Positions 49,675 through 62,164 of a DNA stretch of 64,000 bases are shown here, one piece after another. Position 1 is the stretch's first letter, and the number at the start of each line of letters is the position of its first letter. Source of the stretch: Anagrus nilaparvatae. Taxonomy: Eukaryota > Arthropoda > Insecta > Hymenoptera > Mymaridae. Where the stretch lies: the NCBI GenBank assembly GCA_022575985.1, contig JAKSXM010000014.1, forward strand, positions 24,614,001 through 24,678,000, written 5' to 3'. Position numbers and translations under genes: made by a program. The notes under the pieces were generated by a model. That model worked only from the letters and a program-made list of their open reading frames with translations. It was not told the origin of the DNA and searched no databases.

Positions 49675-49800
49675 ATATCTAAATCGAAATTATTTTAAGT
49701 CCCACTTTACACCTCCTCCTTAAATCGGACACTTTTGACCTCCCCCCTTGATTTTCATATTTTCAGGGTACTCCTTCCCTATAAATATGTTCCATTTTAA
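49675..49800 (+). repeat. Dispersed GC-richer repeat copy
   Basis: AATCGAAATTATTTTAAGTC, CACCTCCTCCTTAAATCGGA, CACTTTTGACC, then TTTTCAGGGTACTCCTTCCC and TATAAATATGTTCCATTTTA, in the same order as at 31870 and 57258. Confidence 0.65.
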
Positions 49801-52800
49801 AAAGAAGGAAACACTTTAAAATTTAAGATGAAACATTAAATATGCAGTTATTTTGAAAGCAGTTTACTATGAAATCAGCATAAAAATGATAAAATCTAAT
49901 CTTACAGATGTATGAAGATAACTGAATGTTTAATTACACATAAGTTAATAAGATTAATGAGTCTCGATGACAGGGAAAAAATGATTGATGTTGTTTTGAA
50001 AACTGTCTTAAAAACATATACTAAAAAAAATATTTTATCAATCAACAATAAATGTCTGTCCCAAAAATAAATCATAATTCAAAACAAAGAATTCACTATT
50101 ATTTATTTTGACTAAATACTTTGGAATAACAGCAATTAATCGAAAAGTAGGATTCAAAATATTGAACTTTACGTCAATTTTTTAATATTAATTTGCATTA
50201 TAAACTAATTTAAAAATATCTTTACGAGTATTATAATTTTTATATTAATAATTTTTTCTAACTATCAGAAATTGAGAATTGAATGTATTTTTCGATAATA
50301 GTATAAGATTATCTGCTGAAAAAAAAAAAATAATAATAATTAGGTACAGTAATCTTGGTAATAATTGAATTTAAAAATATACACGAAGATTAGCATCTTT
50401 TCTTTGTATTAAAAAAGTGAATACTAACCTGTGTATATACAGATAATTTATTTTTAAGTAGCACGAATTTGTTAGAAAGTTAGAAGACTTAGAAGAAAAT
50501 TATAATATAAAGATCAATAAGCTTTTTTAATTTTCTTAGTTTTATTCTTTTGATTTGTAAGTATTTATAAATTGCTAGAATAAATACTCCTATTTGGCCT
50601 ATTTCAGGTACACTTATTTATAAACATGAAATGTGAAATCGCTCAAATTTTTAGCCCTCTAGATGCACATCTGTTTAAATTAGAGCCAAATTACATTTTA
50701 CCCATTTTTAATTTTTTTATACAATCTTTTAGTAATTTATTAATAAAATAAGTTATAGGAAAGTATTGAAAATAGTTTCTAGACATAGTAAAATTTCTCA
50801 CTAAATTCAAATTAGACATTAGTTTTTCAAAATTTCGCCTCTGAATGGTTGCATTTTCTATTTTGTCCAAAATCGTGAAAATCTAAATATTCCTAAATCA
50901 ACGCCCTAGAAAGCTGAAATGTGATCTATTTTCTAGCAAATTGAATCACAAAAAAATGGATTTCTTGCCAAAATTATTCTTGTACTGCTTTTGGTGAGTA
51001 AACAAAACAATATTTATTAAATGTTTTAAAAAAATTACCAATTAGTTGGGCGATTCTTTTTCAAGCCATCTACCTCCCTTTATCCGAAAATGGAGAAAAA
51101 CTAGACCTTCTTTCGTGAATTTGATAAAATCAAAATCTTTTAATTTGCCTCCATTTTTGATAGAGTAGAGGGAAGGAGTTGGCTTGAAGAAGAGTTCCCC
51201 CTGCATAATGAAAAATAATTACAATTTATTTTAATTTTATTATCCATTTATATTAAAAATATATAAAATTAAGATAAAATTGGCAGATAAGAGTGAATGT
51301 AAAGAAAGTAATATTTTTAAAGTGAAAATAAGACACAAATATAATAAAATTTTATAATTTTATGAAATACTTTCTAATCAATATAACTTTTCTTATTATT
51401 TTCATAATATTTTTATTTATATTTTTTATCTTCATTATTACTTAAGTGCATTCTATTAATATCTTAAAAAATTTTCATCATGAAGATGTTATAAATTTAG
51501 AAAGTTGTGAGAGCTTATTTTATTATAATATGACATTCTTATTATATGTTAATTTTCCTTTTGAAAATTATTTTCTAATTTATATTTTATTATAAAATTC
51601 ATTTAGGTATATTAAAGTTTATAAAATTTACTTATTTTGTAAGATATTGGCTAAAAAATGCTTTTCCTGAGTTTTGAACGTTTTTTTGGGCTCCTATGAA
51701 GTCAACAAAAAATGGGTAAAAAAATTTTTCTGGAAACGTCAAATAAAAAGGGCCTTTGATCACCCCTTGGATCTGTCCATGGGCCTGAATTTATTTTTTA
51801 AACCAATAAAGGAATTTTCAACTATTTATTGTAATTTTCGAAAATTTTTTCTGTAAGCCAAATTAATTAATACTCAAAATTAATATTTCCAGCTTAAAAT
51901 ATTAAATTTTAAAAAATTTATTGTTTGACAATTTCATTAAAGCTCATACGCAGCCTAGGGACACTCTACAAATTAAAATATCTGGTATAATTTCTCATAA
52001 GTAAACAAATTAAAAGTATGCAAATGTGTATAAATTCATTAAAATTTTATTAAATATCGTTTAATTAATTTAAAAAAAAAAAATTGTTATAGGTAAATTG
52101 TCTATTTATTTAACGTTTGCTCAATTAAATATTCTCTTTGAAACGTATATAAAATAAATGTTTGCGAATATTTTAATTAAAATTTAAATTAAATGATAAT
52201 AGATAGGAAACTAATTTACTTTTCAGAATACAATTAAATTGAATTAAATTTATTTTATTAAATTTCTTTTAGGTCGAGTAGGTACATAAATTATAATGTA
52301 TGCAAAACGAAGTAAATTGACCTCAGACAATATTTCACCTCTATACCTACTTACCTACCAGTTTAATGTGCTAAAAAAATTATTTACATAAAAAAAGATT
52401 GAATATATGCATTGTTTATTTTAGTATATAATAACATGCATTGTAATACATAATGATGCGTTTCACTTTAATTGACAAGGGAAGACTACTGCATTTAGGT
52501 CATTAAATTGCTACATACTTTTAAGATTACTTATTTTCTGGTACTTGTGATTAGTTTCTGTATGCTTCCGTAGATTTTTATGCTGGTATCTCTGATTTGT
52601 ATAAAATTTTACTAATAATGAACAAAAAATAATTCAGTTGCAAAAATTGGAAATTTTTTTAAAATTAAAAAAAAATTTGTGATTTTTGATTTTTACTGAA
52701 CCATCAATCATCAAAAGTTATGAATTTCACTAAATAAAATCTTAGACATTAAGTATCGCACTATCAACAGTATAAGTGTAGCAATTTAAACCCAATAATT

Positions 52801-54339
52801 AGTACCTAAAACAGTCAATAACTAAGTAATTTTAAATATAACTTTAGTGTCTTAAAAATCAAATACCGGTTTTTGCTTTATATTAACCCTTTACTTTATA
52901 CATAATTTTGAACTCAAAAGATAAAAAAATGTGAAGATCATGTTTTAATGTTATTGAATGTTATACACACAAAGTCGTTCATATAAATTTGTCATAGCAA
53001 TCCTTATCTTATAAATACATTAAAATTACTGATTGAAAATGAAAACTATGTAATTTAATATAGAAACACAAAATACAGTTATTTATGTAATCTAATTTTA
53101 CACATATAAATTATTTGTTAATTCTATACCTAATTGAAATTATCAAACTAAAATGACTACTGTACAAGATACGGTATATTTTATTTGTCAAATAACTAAA
53201 AATATATTTTAAGCGTATATTACAAAAAAAAAAATTAATAGTTTTTTTTATGTAGAAAAAACAATTAGCTACAAAAAAAGGAGTTTAAAAAATTTATTAT
53301 AGAGTCGTGTATATAATTTATTTTCTTTCGATAAGAAGCTATTTATGTCAGGAAGATATCAATCGCCAGAAGGATCGAAAGCGAATTCATATATTATTAT
53401 TATATGAGTGCTAGTTATTGAGCGCGCGGCACCGATTCATCTACCTTCAGTTTCTCTTGATGCATTCACTAAAAAAAAGAGCTTTCACATGCAATAATAT
53501 TTTAAGAAATTTGCTTTTTTGCCTATATACCTAGTAAATTTTAAATTTTATATTATCCATGTGAATATGAAATTATTTTATAATGGCTGTATTTTAATAA
53601 AAAATTTTATGTCATGATAAATTATTAAATATTAATTATTTTGTGCATGATTTTATTGAATCTTAATTAAAATTTCAATTTTATTGAATATAATGTAGCA
53701 CTTGATATCTATATTCTACTTTAGTAGAATTTTGAATCTAATAACTGTTTTAGGACTTATAATACAGGAGAGGAGGTAAATTTTTTTGTAAAATGAAGCA
53801 GTAATTTGAGGCAAGTCAGATCAACTTGAAACTTTTTGCAATTTGTCAAGAAAGGTGTCTAGTTCAGAAATAAAAAAGTTTGGTTGGTTGCAGTTGGTCC
53901 AAAATGTTGTAAAAATTGGCCAAACTGTTTTTTTTTGGACAAAAATAAATAAATACTTAATATCTCGGGAAATATTAAATGAATTTTGGTGAAAATAGGT
54001 ATCAGGGGGTTTTTTGGGTCACTGATTACGATTTTAATGTCAGAAATTTCTCAAAGACCCTGTAAACAGTAAAAACTACCCTCTTTTAGGGGTTGTTTTT
54101 AAATATTTTGGAACTTTTGCTAAAATTATTAAATGAATACCATTTTTTTAGAAAAATTAATGAAGATTTTTTTTTTATCATGGACTGAAATTGAGATATA
54201 AGGTTTAATAATAGGGGGGTTCAAACTACCCCCAGAATAAAAAAAAATACAAAAAATATGCCCTTCTTATTTTTTTTGTATTTGGATCAATTTTTTGAAA
54301 ATATTTTATCGTATATTTACTATTATGAAATTAATTACA
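49801..54339. other. Unassigned AT-rich stretch
   Basis: No gene seen. It includes a short diverged inverted pair around 51056-51200 (TTCAAGCCATCTACCTCCC with GGAAGGAGTTGGCTTGAAG) and a GC-richer spot at 53420-53450 (GAGCGCGCGGCACCGATTC) that could belong to a 5' exon or promoter but has no supporting frame. The region 53770-54330 has CCCTCTTTTAGGGG-type short hairpins reminiscent of the 28-kb tandem repeat. Confidence 0.35.
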
Positions 54340-54360
54340 CCCCCCCCAGGGGGGGGGGTG
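54338..54360. repeat. C8-A-G10 homopolymer palindrome
   Basis: CAC followed by seven more C, one A, ten G and TG: a perfect GC hairpin in DNA otherwise nearly devoid of G+C. Homopolymer lengths are prone to sequencing error. Confidence 0.85.
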
Positions 54361-55984
54361 AAAATTAACCCTAAATTTTAAAAAATGAAAAAAACGTTAT
54401 TTAATTTTTAAATTGAAAAAAGTCGTAATTAAATTTTTTGAAAATAATTTTCAATTCTAAATCTAAACCGAAAACATTCTACTTATATAAAATATAGCAT
54501 AATTGAGAGGGCGTAAAAATTAATGCCAAAACCAATAATAAAAATAAATACTCTAAATGCGATACCTATATAAAATATATATTAATATATTAATTTTTTT
54601 ACCATCTAATACTTTTGAAAAATATTTTTAACTTTTCGAGGATACGTCCATTTTGAATAAAAATTTAACTGAATACGTATAAATTAGTGCCAAATCAAGT
54701 AATTTCAATTGCGGCAGTAAAATTTTGTTCTATTTTTTAGATAATTAACTTTTAAACGAAATTTCCAACAAATATTATATTGTTTTCCCAAAAATAGTGA
54801 AAATTGAATATCTCAAAAATATCTACAGACTTTTTTTCTTCATTTTGACACCGGTTTTACACACAAATAAATTTTCAAATATATAAAGTAGTAAGATAAG
54901 ATAAGATAAGATTACATTAAAGATTTTTTGCTCTGGCTGTAAGTTGATTTTTTCCAAAAATGAAATTTTCATTTGTGGCAAAAGTGAAAAATCTTCAGTG
55001 TAATATGAAAATTTGTTAGTGTTATAAAAATACTTCGATAAATTAAACACTTCTTCTAACATAACAGTGTAATTCAACTATAAAATATAATAGTAATTTT
55101 ACATTTCAAATAGTACAAGCCACCGTAAGATAATTAAAAGTGTAGTAATAAAAAAATAATTAAATAAAAAATCATTGTAAAAATGCAAGTCTTTAATAAT
55201 TATGTTGTAAATTTTTTTAAAAGAAAATTTTATTATGTGGTTTATGTTTTCTAAGAAATGTTTTTTTTAAAATTAAAATAATAAATTCAGTGCTTACAAT
55301 ATATAATTATAAAATTAAAATAATTTTCATATCGTATAATATATATAATTAATATATTTTTTATAAAAAAAATGCATAAATAAAGAAATTTTCCCTGCAA
55401 AAAAAGTAACAAAAATTTAAGGTAAATAAATAAATACCTGAATTATGACCTACTTTCCATTTTGAGGTAAAAATAAATAATTATTATTATCATTAATAAT
55501 TACTATTCCATTTCTTTTTCGTACTAACAAATATATATTAACGAAGATTTAAAAGTATGATCATTGATCAAATATTAAAAAAAAAACCGTTCATTTATTG
55601 GTTCATTTACCTTATTATATAAACATTACCGTTAATATTTAAAAGATCTATTTTTAATTTTAAAAAAAGTTTTTACTAATTAAATAGCAATATATATAAT
55701 TATATATACTCACACCAGAAAAAATATTAGTGCGTAAGTATTGTATATGGGTGGATCGAGATAATTCAACCTTGTTGGTTAAAATTTTTTTTTGTTTAAA
55801 ATTATTATGGCCTATAGTGAACATATATGATCATATTCTTTCTAAATTTGAATTTAATTTGGATTAAAATAATAATAATTTTTAGTTCTTAGCTCCTGAA
55901 AGACCATTTGTAAATATTATCAGCAAGCCTATGAAAATGACTTTGTTTTTATAGAATCATAAAATTTCTCCATGTGAGCTTATT
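54361..55984. other. Unassigned AT-rich stretch
   Basis: No gene supported. It contains an (ATAAG)n microsatellite (54892-54910) and an 84-codon minus frame at 54823-55077 without a recognisable domain. At 55745 TATATGGGTGGATCGAG resembles the terminal motif of the intronic element at 34436. Confidence 0.4.
54892..54910. repeat. (ATAAG)n microsatellite
   Basis: Almost four units of a pentanucleotide, TAAGATAAGATAAGATAAG. Confidence 0.85.
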
Positions 55985-56145
55985 AACATGGAACACGTTC
56001 ATAAGGAAGGGTGCCAGATAAAGTTCCTTGCAGAGTAATATTTTTAGAGAGTAAGTCAAATGGACTTAGAATATTTTCGATTTAGAGACCCAGAATACTT
56101 AAGGTTTCTAGAATTAGGATAATTTTCAATTTTAAGACTAAAATT
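55985..56145 (-). repeat. Dispersed GC-richer repeat, reversed copy
   Basis: Starts AACATGGAACACGTTCATAA, then GGAAGGGTGCC, and ends with AAATGGACTTAGAATATTTT, CGATTTAGAGACC and CAGAATACTTAAGG, parallel to the copy at 43090. Its G-runs are reduced by mutation. Confidence 0.6.
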
Positions 56146-57257
56146 TTTTTATTTAGAGGCAATAGTAAGAAATGACCGGATTAGTAAAAAATTTAAAAGT
56201 TTAATTTTTTTTGATTATTGGTACCTAATTAGACCCGCATTAATCGAGAATCTAAGCAACTGTTTAAAATTAATATCCCAGGCTTAGAATTTAAAAAAAA
56301 ATTCCTTCCTGCAATCAAAAATCATATAATTGTATTAAGGATTGGTCCATATAAATGCATTTATACACACATACACTTTTTGCCGTATTATAATCATTCG
56401 AGATGAAGCGTGAAATATTCTCGTAAATCGTTTCTTCACCTGCATTTTTCTTCATTTATAATATTATTTAATTCTTTTTTCTCTTTGTTATAATACCTTT
56501 ATAAATATATCTATATAAACTACTGTATAAAAGATAATTGCTTTATTTAGGTCTAGTGTAACCAAGCGTAGAGTTTATCATGCACGTAACGAGTAATTAA
56601 GTAATTGATGTGATTTTCTCAAGCAGCATAACTTTACCTACTTATGTTATATGTCTAATAAAATTTATATTTTTACCACGGTCAATGCCACATAAATAAC
56701 TAAAAGAAATCTTATTTTATGTAATATTTTTTTATTTTTTCTTTTTTGGCAAATTATGATTTATCTACTGTTTTAAGTAAATAATACATTAGAAAGGTAA
56801 TATTTTAGATCATTAACCGCCTTTTTTATGGACCGATTATTTTTAATAATAATTATAATTTAGATAGATGCTGAGTTAAACATACTTTAACTATATTTTA
56901 ATATTAAGATTTAACGGTCATTGCTCTTGAGACGTTATAATTATTGCGTTTTCAAAACTTTTTATGAATTATTTTACTGTTTTATCATAAAATTTTCAAG
57001 GAATGTAATAATTTATATCAGGGTTTTTATTATAGAAATTTATGAATACGCTTTGGGAAATCGTGAGGTATGTTTTTAGTTAATCAGTTATCTTTTTTTA
57101 ATTATGTAATAAATACGTGGTATTAATTTTAGTTATATTCAAATTTTTAAAAAATAAGGTTTTAGGGAATAATATCCGAAAAGTTTTTACGAAATTCAAA
57201 GCAGATAATGTCCAAAAATTTAAATTATAATAATTACTAAAAATTTAATTATGTAAT
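56146..57257. other. Unassigned AT-rich stretch
   Basis: No gene or repeat family recognised. Confidence 0.4.
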
Positions 57258-57430
57258 ATAGAAATCTAAGTCCTTAAATCCGAATTATTCTAAGTCCCCA
57301 AATCCAAATTATTTTCAAGTCTCGTTTGAAACCCCCACCCCACCCCCTTAGTTTTGACCATTTGACCCCTTCCTAGATTTCCGAGCCTTCTTGGTTACCC
57401 TTCTTTATAAACATGTTCCATATTAAAATA
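57258..57430 (+). repeat. Dispersed GC-richer repeat copy
   Basis: CTAAGTCCTTAAATCCGAAT, ATTCTAAGTCCCCAAATCC, CCCCCACCCCACCCCC, TTTGACCATTTGACCCC, then GGTTACCCTTCTTTATAAAC and ATGTTCCATATTA. It shares every box with the copy at 31870 in the same orientation. Confidence 0.65.
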
Positions 57431-60215
57431 ATAAATGTTGACATAATAAATCGAAAGAGCAAAGGCGACTGAAAAATAATTTTTTACTTTTCGATCTATT
57501 ACCTCGTCTATCGCCCAACACTCGCAACTCTTAAAAAAAAAGAGATAACAAATTTTATTTACAAAAATTTTAGAAACAAAATTCAGCTTTAATTAACTGT
57601 CCCATATATCCCAAGCTAAATGCTTGTAAGCATTCAATTGCAAATTTTAGAATCTTTAATTTCTTAACTCAATTAAATGAGTAATAAAAAAAAATTTTTT
57701 CAATCGTGCAAGCAAATAATTATCTCATCCAGGAATAATAAAATTAATCAAATTTATATAATAATTTCCAGATCATAAATTACAGTTAGAGTAACTATAA
57801 CAGTATTAACAGTTTATTTTTATTAATTTATTAGTAGTTATTACTGTTTCAAATAGAATTTATTTAAAAATGTAAAATAGTGAATTTTAAAATACAATCA
57901 TATTTTAAGATTTATATTATAAAAACAGTCCTGAAAATTTTTTTTGGATATTACATATAGAATTTTAATTTTACTTTAAACCGTAAATGCATTAATTGCT
58001 ATATTATGAAGTTTTTTATTTTTAAAATATCATACAAATAACACCAAACAAAGATTTGAAACCAGCAACCACATAAGGTTTTTTTGGAAGGAGTTTTTAA
58101 TGCTGAGCACGATGGCTTTGGTCGTTTTTTGCTAAAAAATTTTTGGTAAAATATTTTAAAAAAACTATATTTGACTTTTAGGGATATTTTTATATTAAAT
58201 TCGATGTCTTAAACTTTTTTCGGATAGTCATCATGTGCATAAAAAAATCCTTTGAATAACATAAATTTTACCGAAAACTCAATCAAAGTTTTCAAGGTGT
58301 TTTACTGCAAAAATACCAACAAATTGCTAACTTGTTTCGTTTAGGTTAGAACAAATATATTTGAAAACCCTAAATTTATACTAAAAAAAATCAGTTTTTG
58401 CACTTTTAGTTAAAAATATCTGAAAACTGTAACGTTATAGCAAAAAATGACCAAAGTAATCATATTCAGCATAAAAAATATTTCTTGTAAACATTGTCTG
58501 ATAGCTGGAACCGGAATTTATTTTATTGTTGGCCTGTGTAATTATTACGAAAATATAAAATAAATAAAAAAGGTGACCTTGCGTTCAGAAATATATTTAA
58601 AAAAATGTGCGAAAATTTATTATAAAACAGGATCAGTGGACCATTCGATACGGACTGACGGATATACGCTATAGAAGTCGATTACAGGTGATTACTTTCT
58701 ATTTTTCGAGATGATATTACATTTTATGGATACGTATATACACATAAAAGTTAACTATGTTGAGTGGAATTTAAAATAAAATATGATTATGATTGGTTAA
58801 GTATAAATTATTACACATACTAGTAAAATGCAGTTTTTTTTTTATAAATGTGTCCTATATCAGTATTTAGGTTTAGTTAAGTACTGATGAGTGCTTTTTA
58901 TAAAAATTCATTTATATCAATTCATATTTTATGAACTGTAATATAGTATTACTGAGAAATTAAAAGATATTAATTTTAAATATTTCTTTGTTGGCTCTTT
59001 TGTAATTAATTAATTAAATATCTGTATGTATTACCTACTAAATAAAAAAAAAGAATTAATCTTAATAACATTATAATTAATTTTAGCGTAAAACTTGTTA
59101 CGGAATTGTTTGCACTCGTTGTATGCCTAGATATTGGCATAAAATATTGTAAGCACCAAAACTTTAGGCACTAGTGTGAACACATATTACTCGTGCCTAG
59201 CTTCGCCGAACACTCGTACTAGTGCTAGCACTGGTGCTAAAACTTTACGCCCTTGATACTTGATTTACTATTTCAAAATGCATTCTTTATTTTTGTCATA
59301 ATGCTTTCGTTTTCGAGGATAATTTTTTATAAAACAAAGTATTATAATTGTAATGTCCAAATTACATGCTTAAATTTTTTTTCAAATGGTCGGATTAATG
59401 AAAGTACAGGGAGAAAAAAACCATAGGATATTGTAACTCTTACGATTATTGCAAATGAATGTAAATTTTTTTTAAATCATCATCAGCCTAATATTATAAG
59501 TCATATGGTACAACCCTAATGGAAATTTCATGTTTTTAACAGATTCTATAAACGCATTTATAATTGTACATAGTTTAAAAGCAATTTCAAACAATCTTTT
59601 TGATACTTTTGAAGATTAACTGCAATAAAAATGTGATTAAATGAAGTTTTAAAGCTATTTAATTTTTGGAATAATAAATAGGAATGAAATTTTTTTTATA
59701 AGGTTGGGTATGTTTAATCCAACCGTATTACCGAATGTTGCAAAATTCAAGTAAAGCCACCTTGTTGGGGCTAATTTCAACTTTTTATAACTGTGAATGT
59801 ATCCAAAAGTGGTACTTCGTGAAGCTAAAATTTAAGTGGCAGAAGGGAAGGGGCGTCATTCTAAAACAGAAGGTAATAAATGACTAAGAACTTCGATTTA
59901 GGAACTCGTAATACCAAATATAATAAATTCAGGAGATCTGAACCATGTTAATAAGAAAAATATATAGTTATTTTCGAACCATTTATGTGTTATACCCACA
60001 AGGGGAGTGTAAGAGTTGGATCTGCCAGATTTTGACCTCACTTGTCAGAGCGTTACGTTATGTTAAAAAAACACTCCCCACACCTAAAGTTCTATCTCGT
60101 AGGTCTTCTGAGGCTAAAAGTCACATTTTTAAACATTCAGTCTCGCTTTTCTAGGCCCAGAAATCCTATGAAAACTGTTGGAATTGGGAACAGTATGTAG
60201 AAAACATGTTCTGTA
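57431..60215. other. Unassigned AT-rich stretch
   Basis: No gene supported. Notable spots are a GC-richer CTAGCACTGG/ACTAGTGCTAGC cluster at 59140-59260, a possible decayed dispersed-repeat copy at 59823-59950 (GATTTAGGAACTCG, GAACCATGTTAATAAG), and a 69-codon frame at 59945-60154 with CACTCCCCACACC but no recognisable product. Confidence 0.4.
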
Positions 60216-60632
60216 CACTGTAAAAAATAACTTTCTTAGATTTACAAAAAAAATAGAATTTTTTTGAAAAATTAGTGAATTTTCAAAAAATTTTGTATAT
60301 ATCGATAAAAATCGTAAATTTACTAAATTTAGTATATTACCGAAAAATTCGAGAATTCTCGATTTTTCTTCGTGATTTTACGAAAAAAGTTGTAAATACA
60401 ACTATTTTTCGGGAATTTACAACTGTTTTTTGTAAATTTTCGAAAAAAAATTGTAAATTATCAATTTTGCGAATTAACAAAAAAAAATTGAAAATACTCG
60501 AATTTTTTGTTAATATACTAAATTTAGTAAATATATGATTTTTTTCGAATATTTACAAATTTTTTTGAAAATTTACTAATTTTTCGAAAATGTTCTAATT
60601 TATTTGTTAATATAATAAAGTTACTTACAGTG
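60216..60632. mobile_element. TA-flanked palindromic MITE, copy C
   Basis: A 417-bp element from CACTGTAAAAAATAACTTTC to AAAGTTACTTACAGTG, flanked by TA on both sides (60214-60215, 60633-60634). The interior is palindromic like the other copies. The 87-codon frame 60275-60538 lies wholly inside it and is a by-product. Confidence 0.88.
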
Positions 60633-61677
60633 TAGATTTTACTTGTATTCACCTAATCTAATTATAAGAAAGTTAATTAGGGACTGACAAAATTTGAACA
60701 AACCTTTTCCATTTTTTTGCAGAAATTTATTGCAAATCTTGTCACATTAATGGTTCAAATCACGTGAAAGTAAAGCTTAAGAGCTGTAGTTAAAACTCAA
60801 ACTTTTTCTTAAGTTCTACTTTTCAAGTCTCTTATAGTTAAAAAATAAAGTTTTATTACAATTGGAAAAAAATTCTGCTATTTTAAATTGTTTGAAACAT
60901 TCAATTTAATACAAAAAACATGTACTTCAATGAAATCCTAATCTTTATTAAAGCGATTAAGTTAAAAGCTTTAATGCATTTTCAAATAATACAATAAACT
61001 ATATATAAGCATTTAATAACAAAAGGTAGGTAATTCGAAAATTCAATCAGGTTCAATGGCTCAATTAAAAAAAGGGTAGCTGTACGTTTATATGGACATT
61101 TCTTTTTAAATTTAACTATTCTTTTCTTTTCAAATTTTATTTTAAGCAATATATCTGGTTTTTAATGCTCTAAGCTAATAGTTGAGCTTAGCTGTTTAAT
61201 AATTATTACTTAATTATATTTTGATTTTTTATAACTCAAGGGATGAAAATGTAAATTAAACTTGTTCTGTTCCTGCAAACGGGTCTCTGAGTTTAAAAAG
61301 AATCATTCTAGTATATCAACCGGTAGCATTTGATTGTCTCCTTTTATTGTTGTTTCACTGTTTATACACGGCAGTTGACTTTTTAAAGCTATATATTATT
61401 TATCTGTCTCTGTATACTCCAAACTTGATATTATAGGCGAGAAATGCAGCAGTAGTGCATTAAATGGAATGCTATGCAGTTTATGTGATTATATCTTTTG
61501 TTTCTTTGGCATGCAAGCACGAATAAACACTTTTTCTTCCTTCCCTTTTCACTGTCTAATGTCTAAGACTTTGAAATTTGTACTATCCTCATATATTTCC
61601 TGCGTTTACTTGTGTTGATCGATTTTAAAATTTTTTTGTAAAATTAAATTAAAATAATATTTTGCTTTTAAAACATG
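60633..61677. other. Unassigned AT-rich stretch
   Basis: No gene seen. 61260-61570 is slightly less AT-rich but has no open frame of interest. Confidence 0.4.
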
Positions 61678-62164
61678 CACTGTAAAAAGTAACTTTCTTA
61701 GATTCAGAAAAAAAATAGAATATTTTCGAAAAATTAGTAAATTTTTGAAAATAATCGTAAATTTACTAAATTTAGTATATTAACAATAAATTCGAGAATC
61801 CTCGATTTTTTCTTGTGAATTTACGAAAAAATTTGAAAATTAGCAAATATTTTTTGTAAATTTTCGAAAAAAAATTGTAAATTATCAATTTTTCTCATGA
61901 ATTAACAAAAAAAATCGGAAATACTCAAATTTTTAGTTAATATACTAGATTTAGTAAATTTACAATTTTTTTCGAAAAATTTACAAAAAATATTTGCTAA
62001 TTTTCAAATTTTTTCGTAAATTTACAAGAAAAAATCGAGAATTCTCAAATTTATTGTTAATATACTAAATTTAGTAAATTTACGATTATTTTCAAAAATT
62101 TACTAATTTTTCGAAAATATTCTGTTTTTTTTGTGAATCTAAGAAAGTTACTTTTTACAGAGTG
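61678..62164. mobile_element. TA-type palindromic MITE, copy D (expanded)
   Basis: It starts CACTGTAAAAAGTAACTTTC and ends GTTACTTTTTACAGAGTG, 487 bp. It is longer than the other copies because part of the interior (AATTTTCGAAAA, AATTTACTAAATTTAG words) is duplicated in inverted order. The flanks do not show an intact TA pair, so the target duplication has decayed. Confidence 0.8.

Noticed and set aside
58884..58890. CTGATGA as a second hammerhead candidate
   Set aside because: No complementary stem II followed by GAAA, and no stem III or cleavage site, nearby on the plus strand.
60275..60538. 87-codon plus-strand frame rich in Lys, Ile and Phe
   Set aside because: Entirely inside a palindromic MITE; the apparent peptide is low-complexity read-out of its words.
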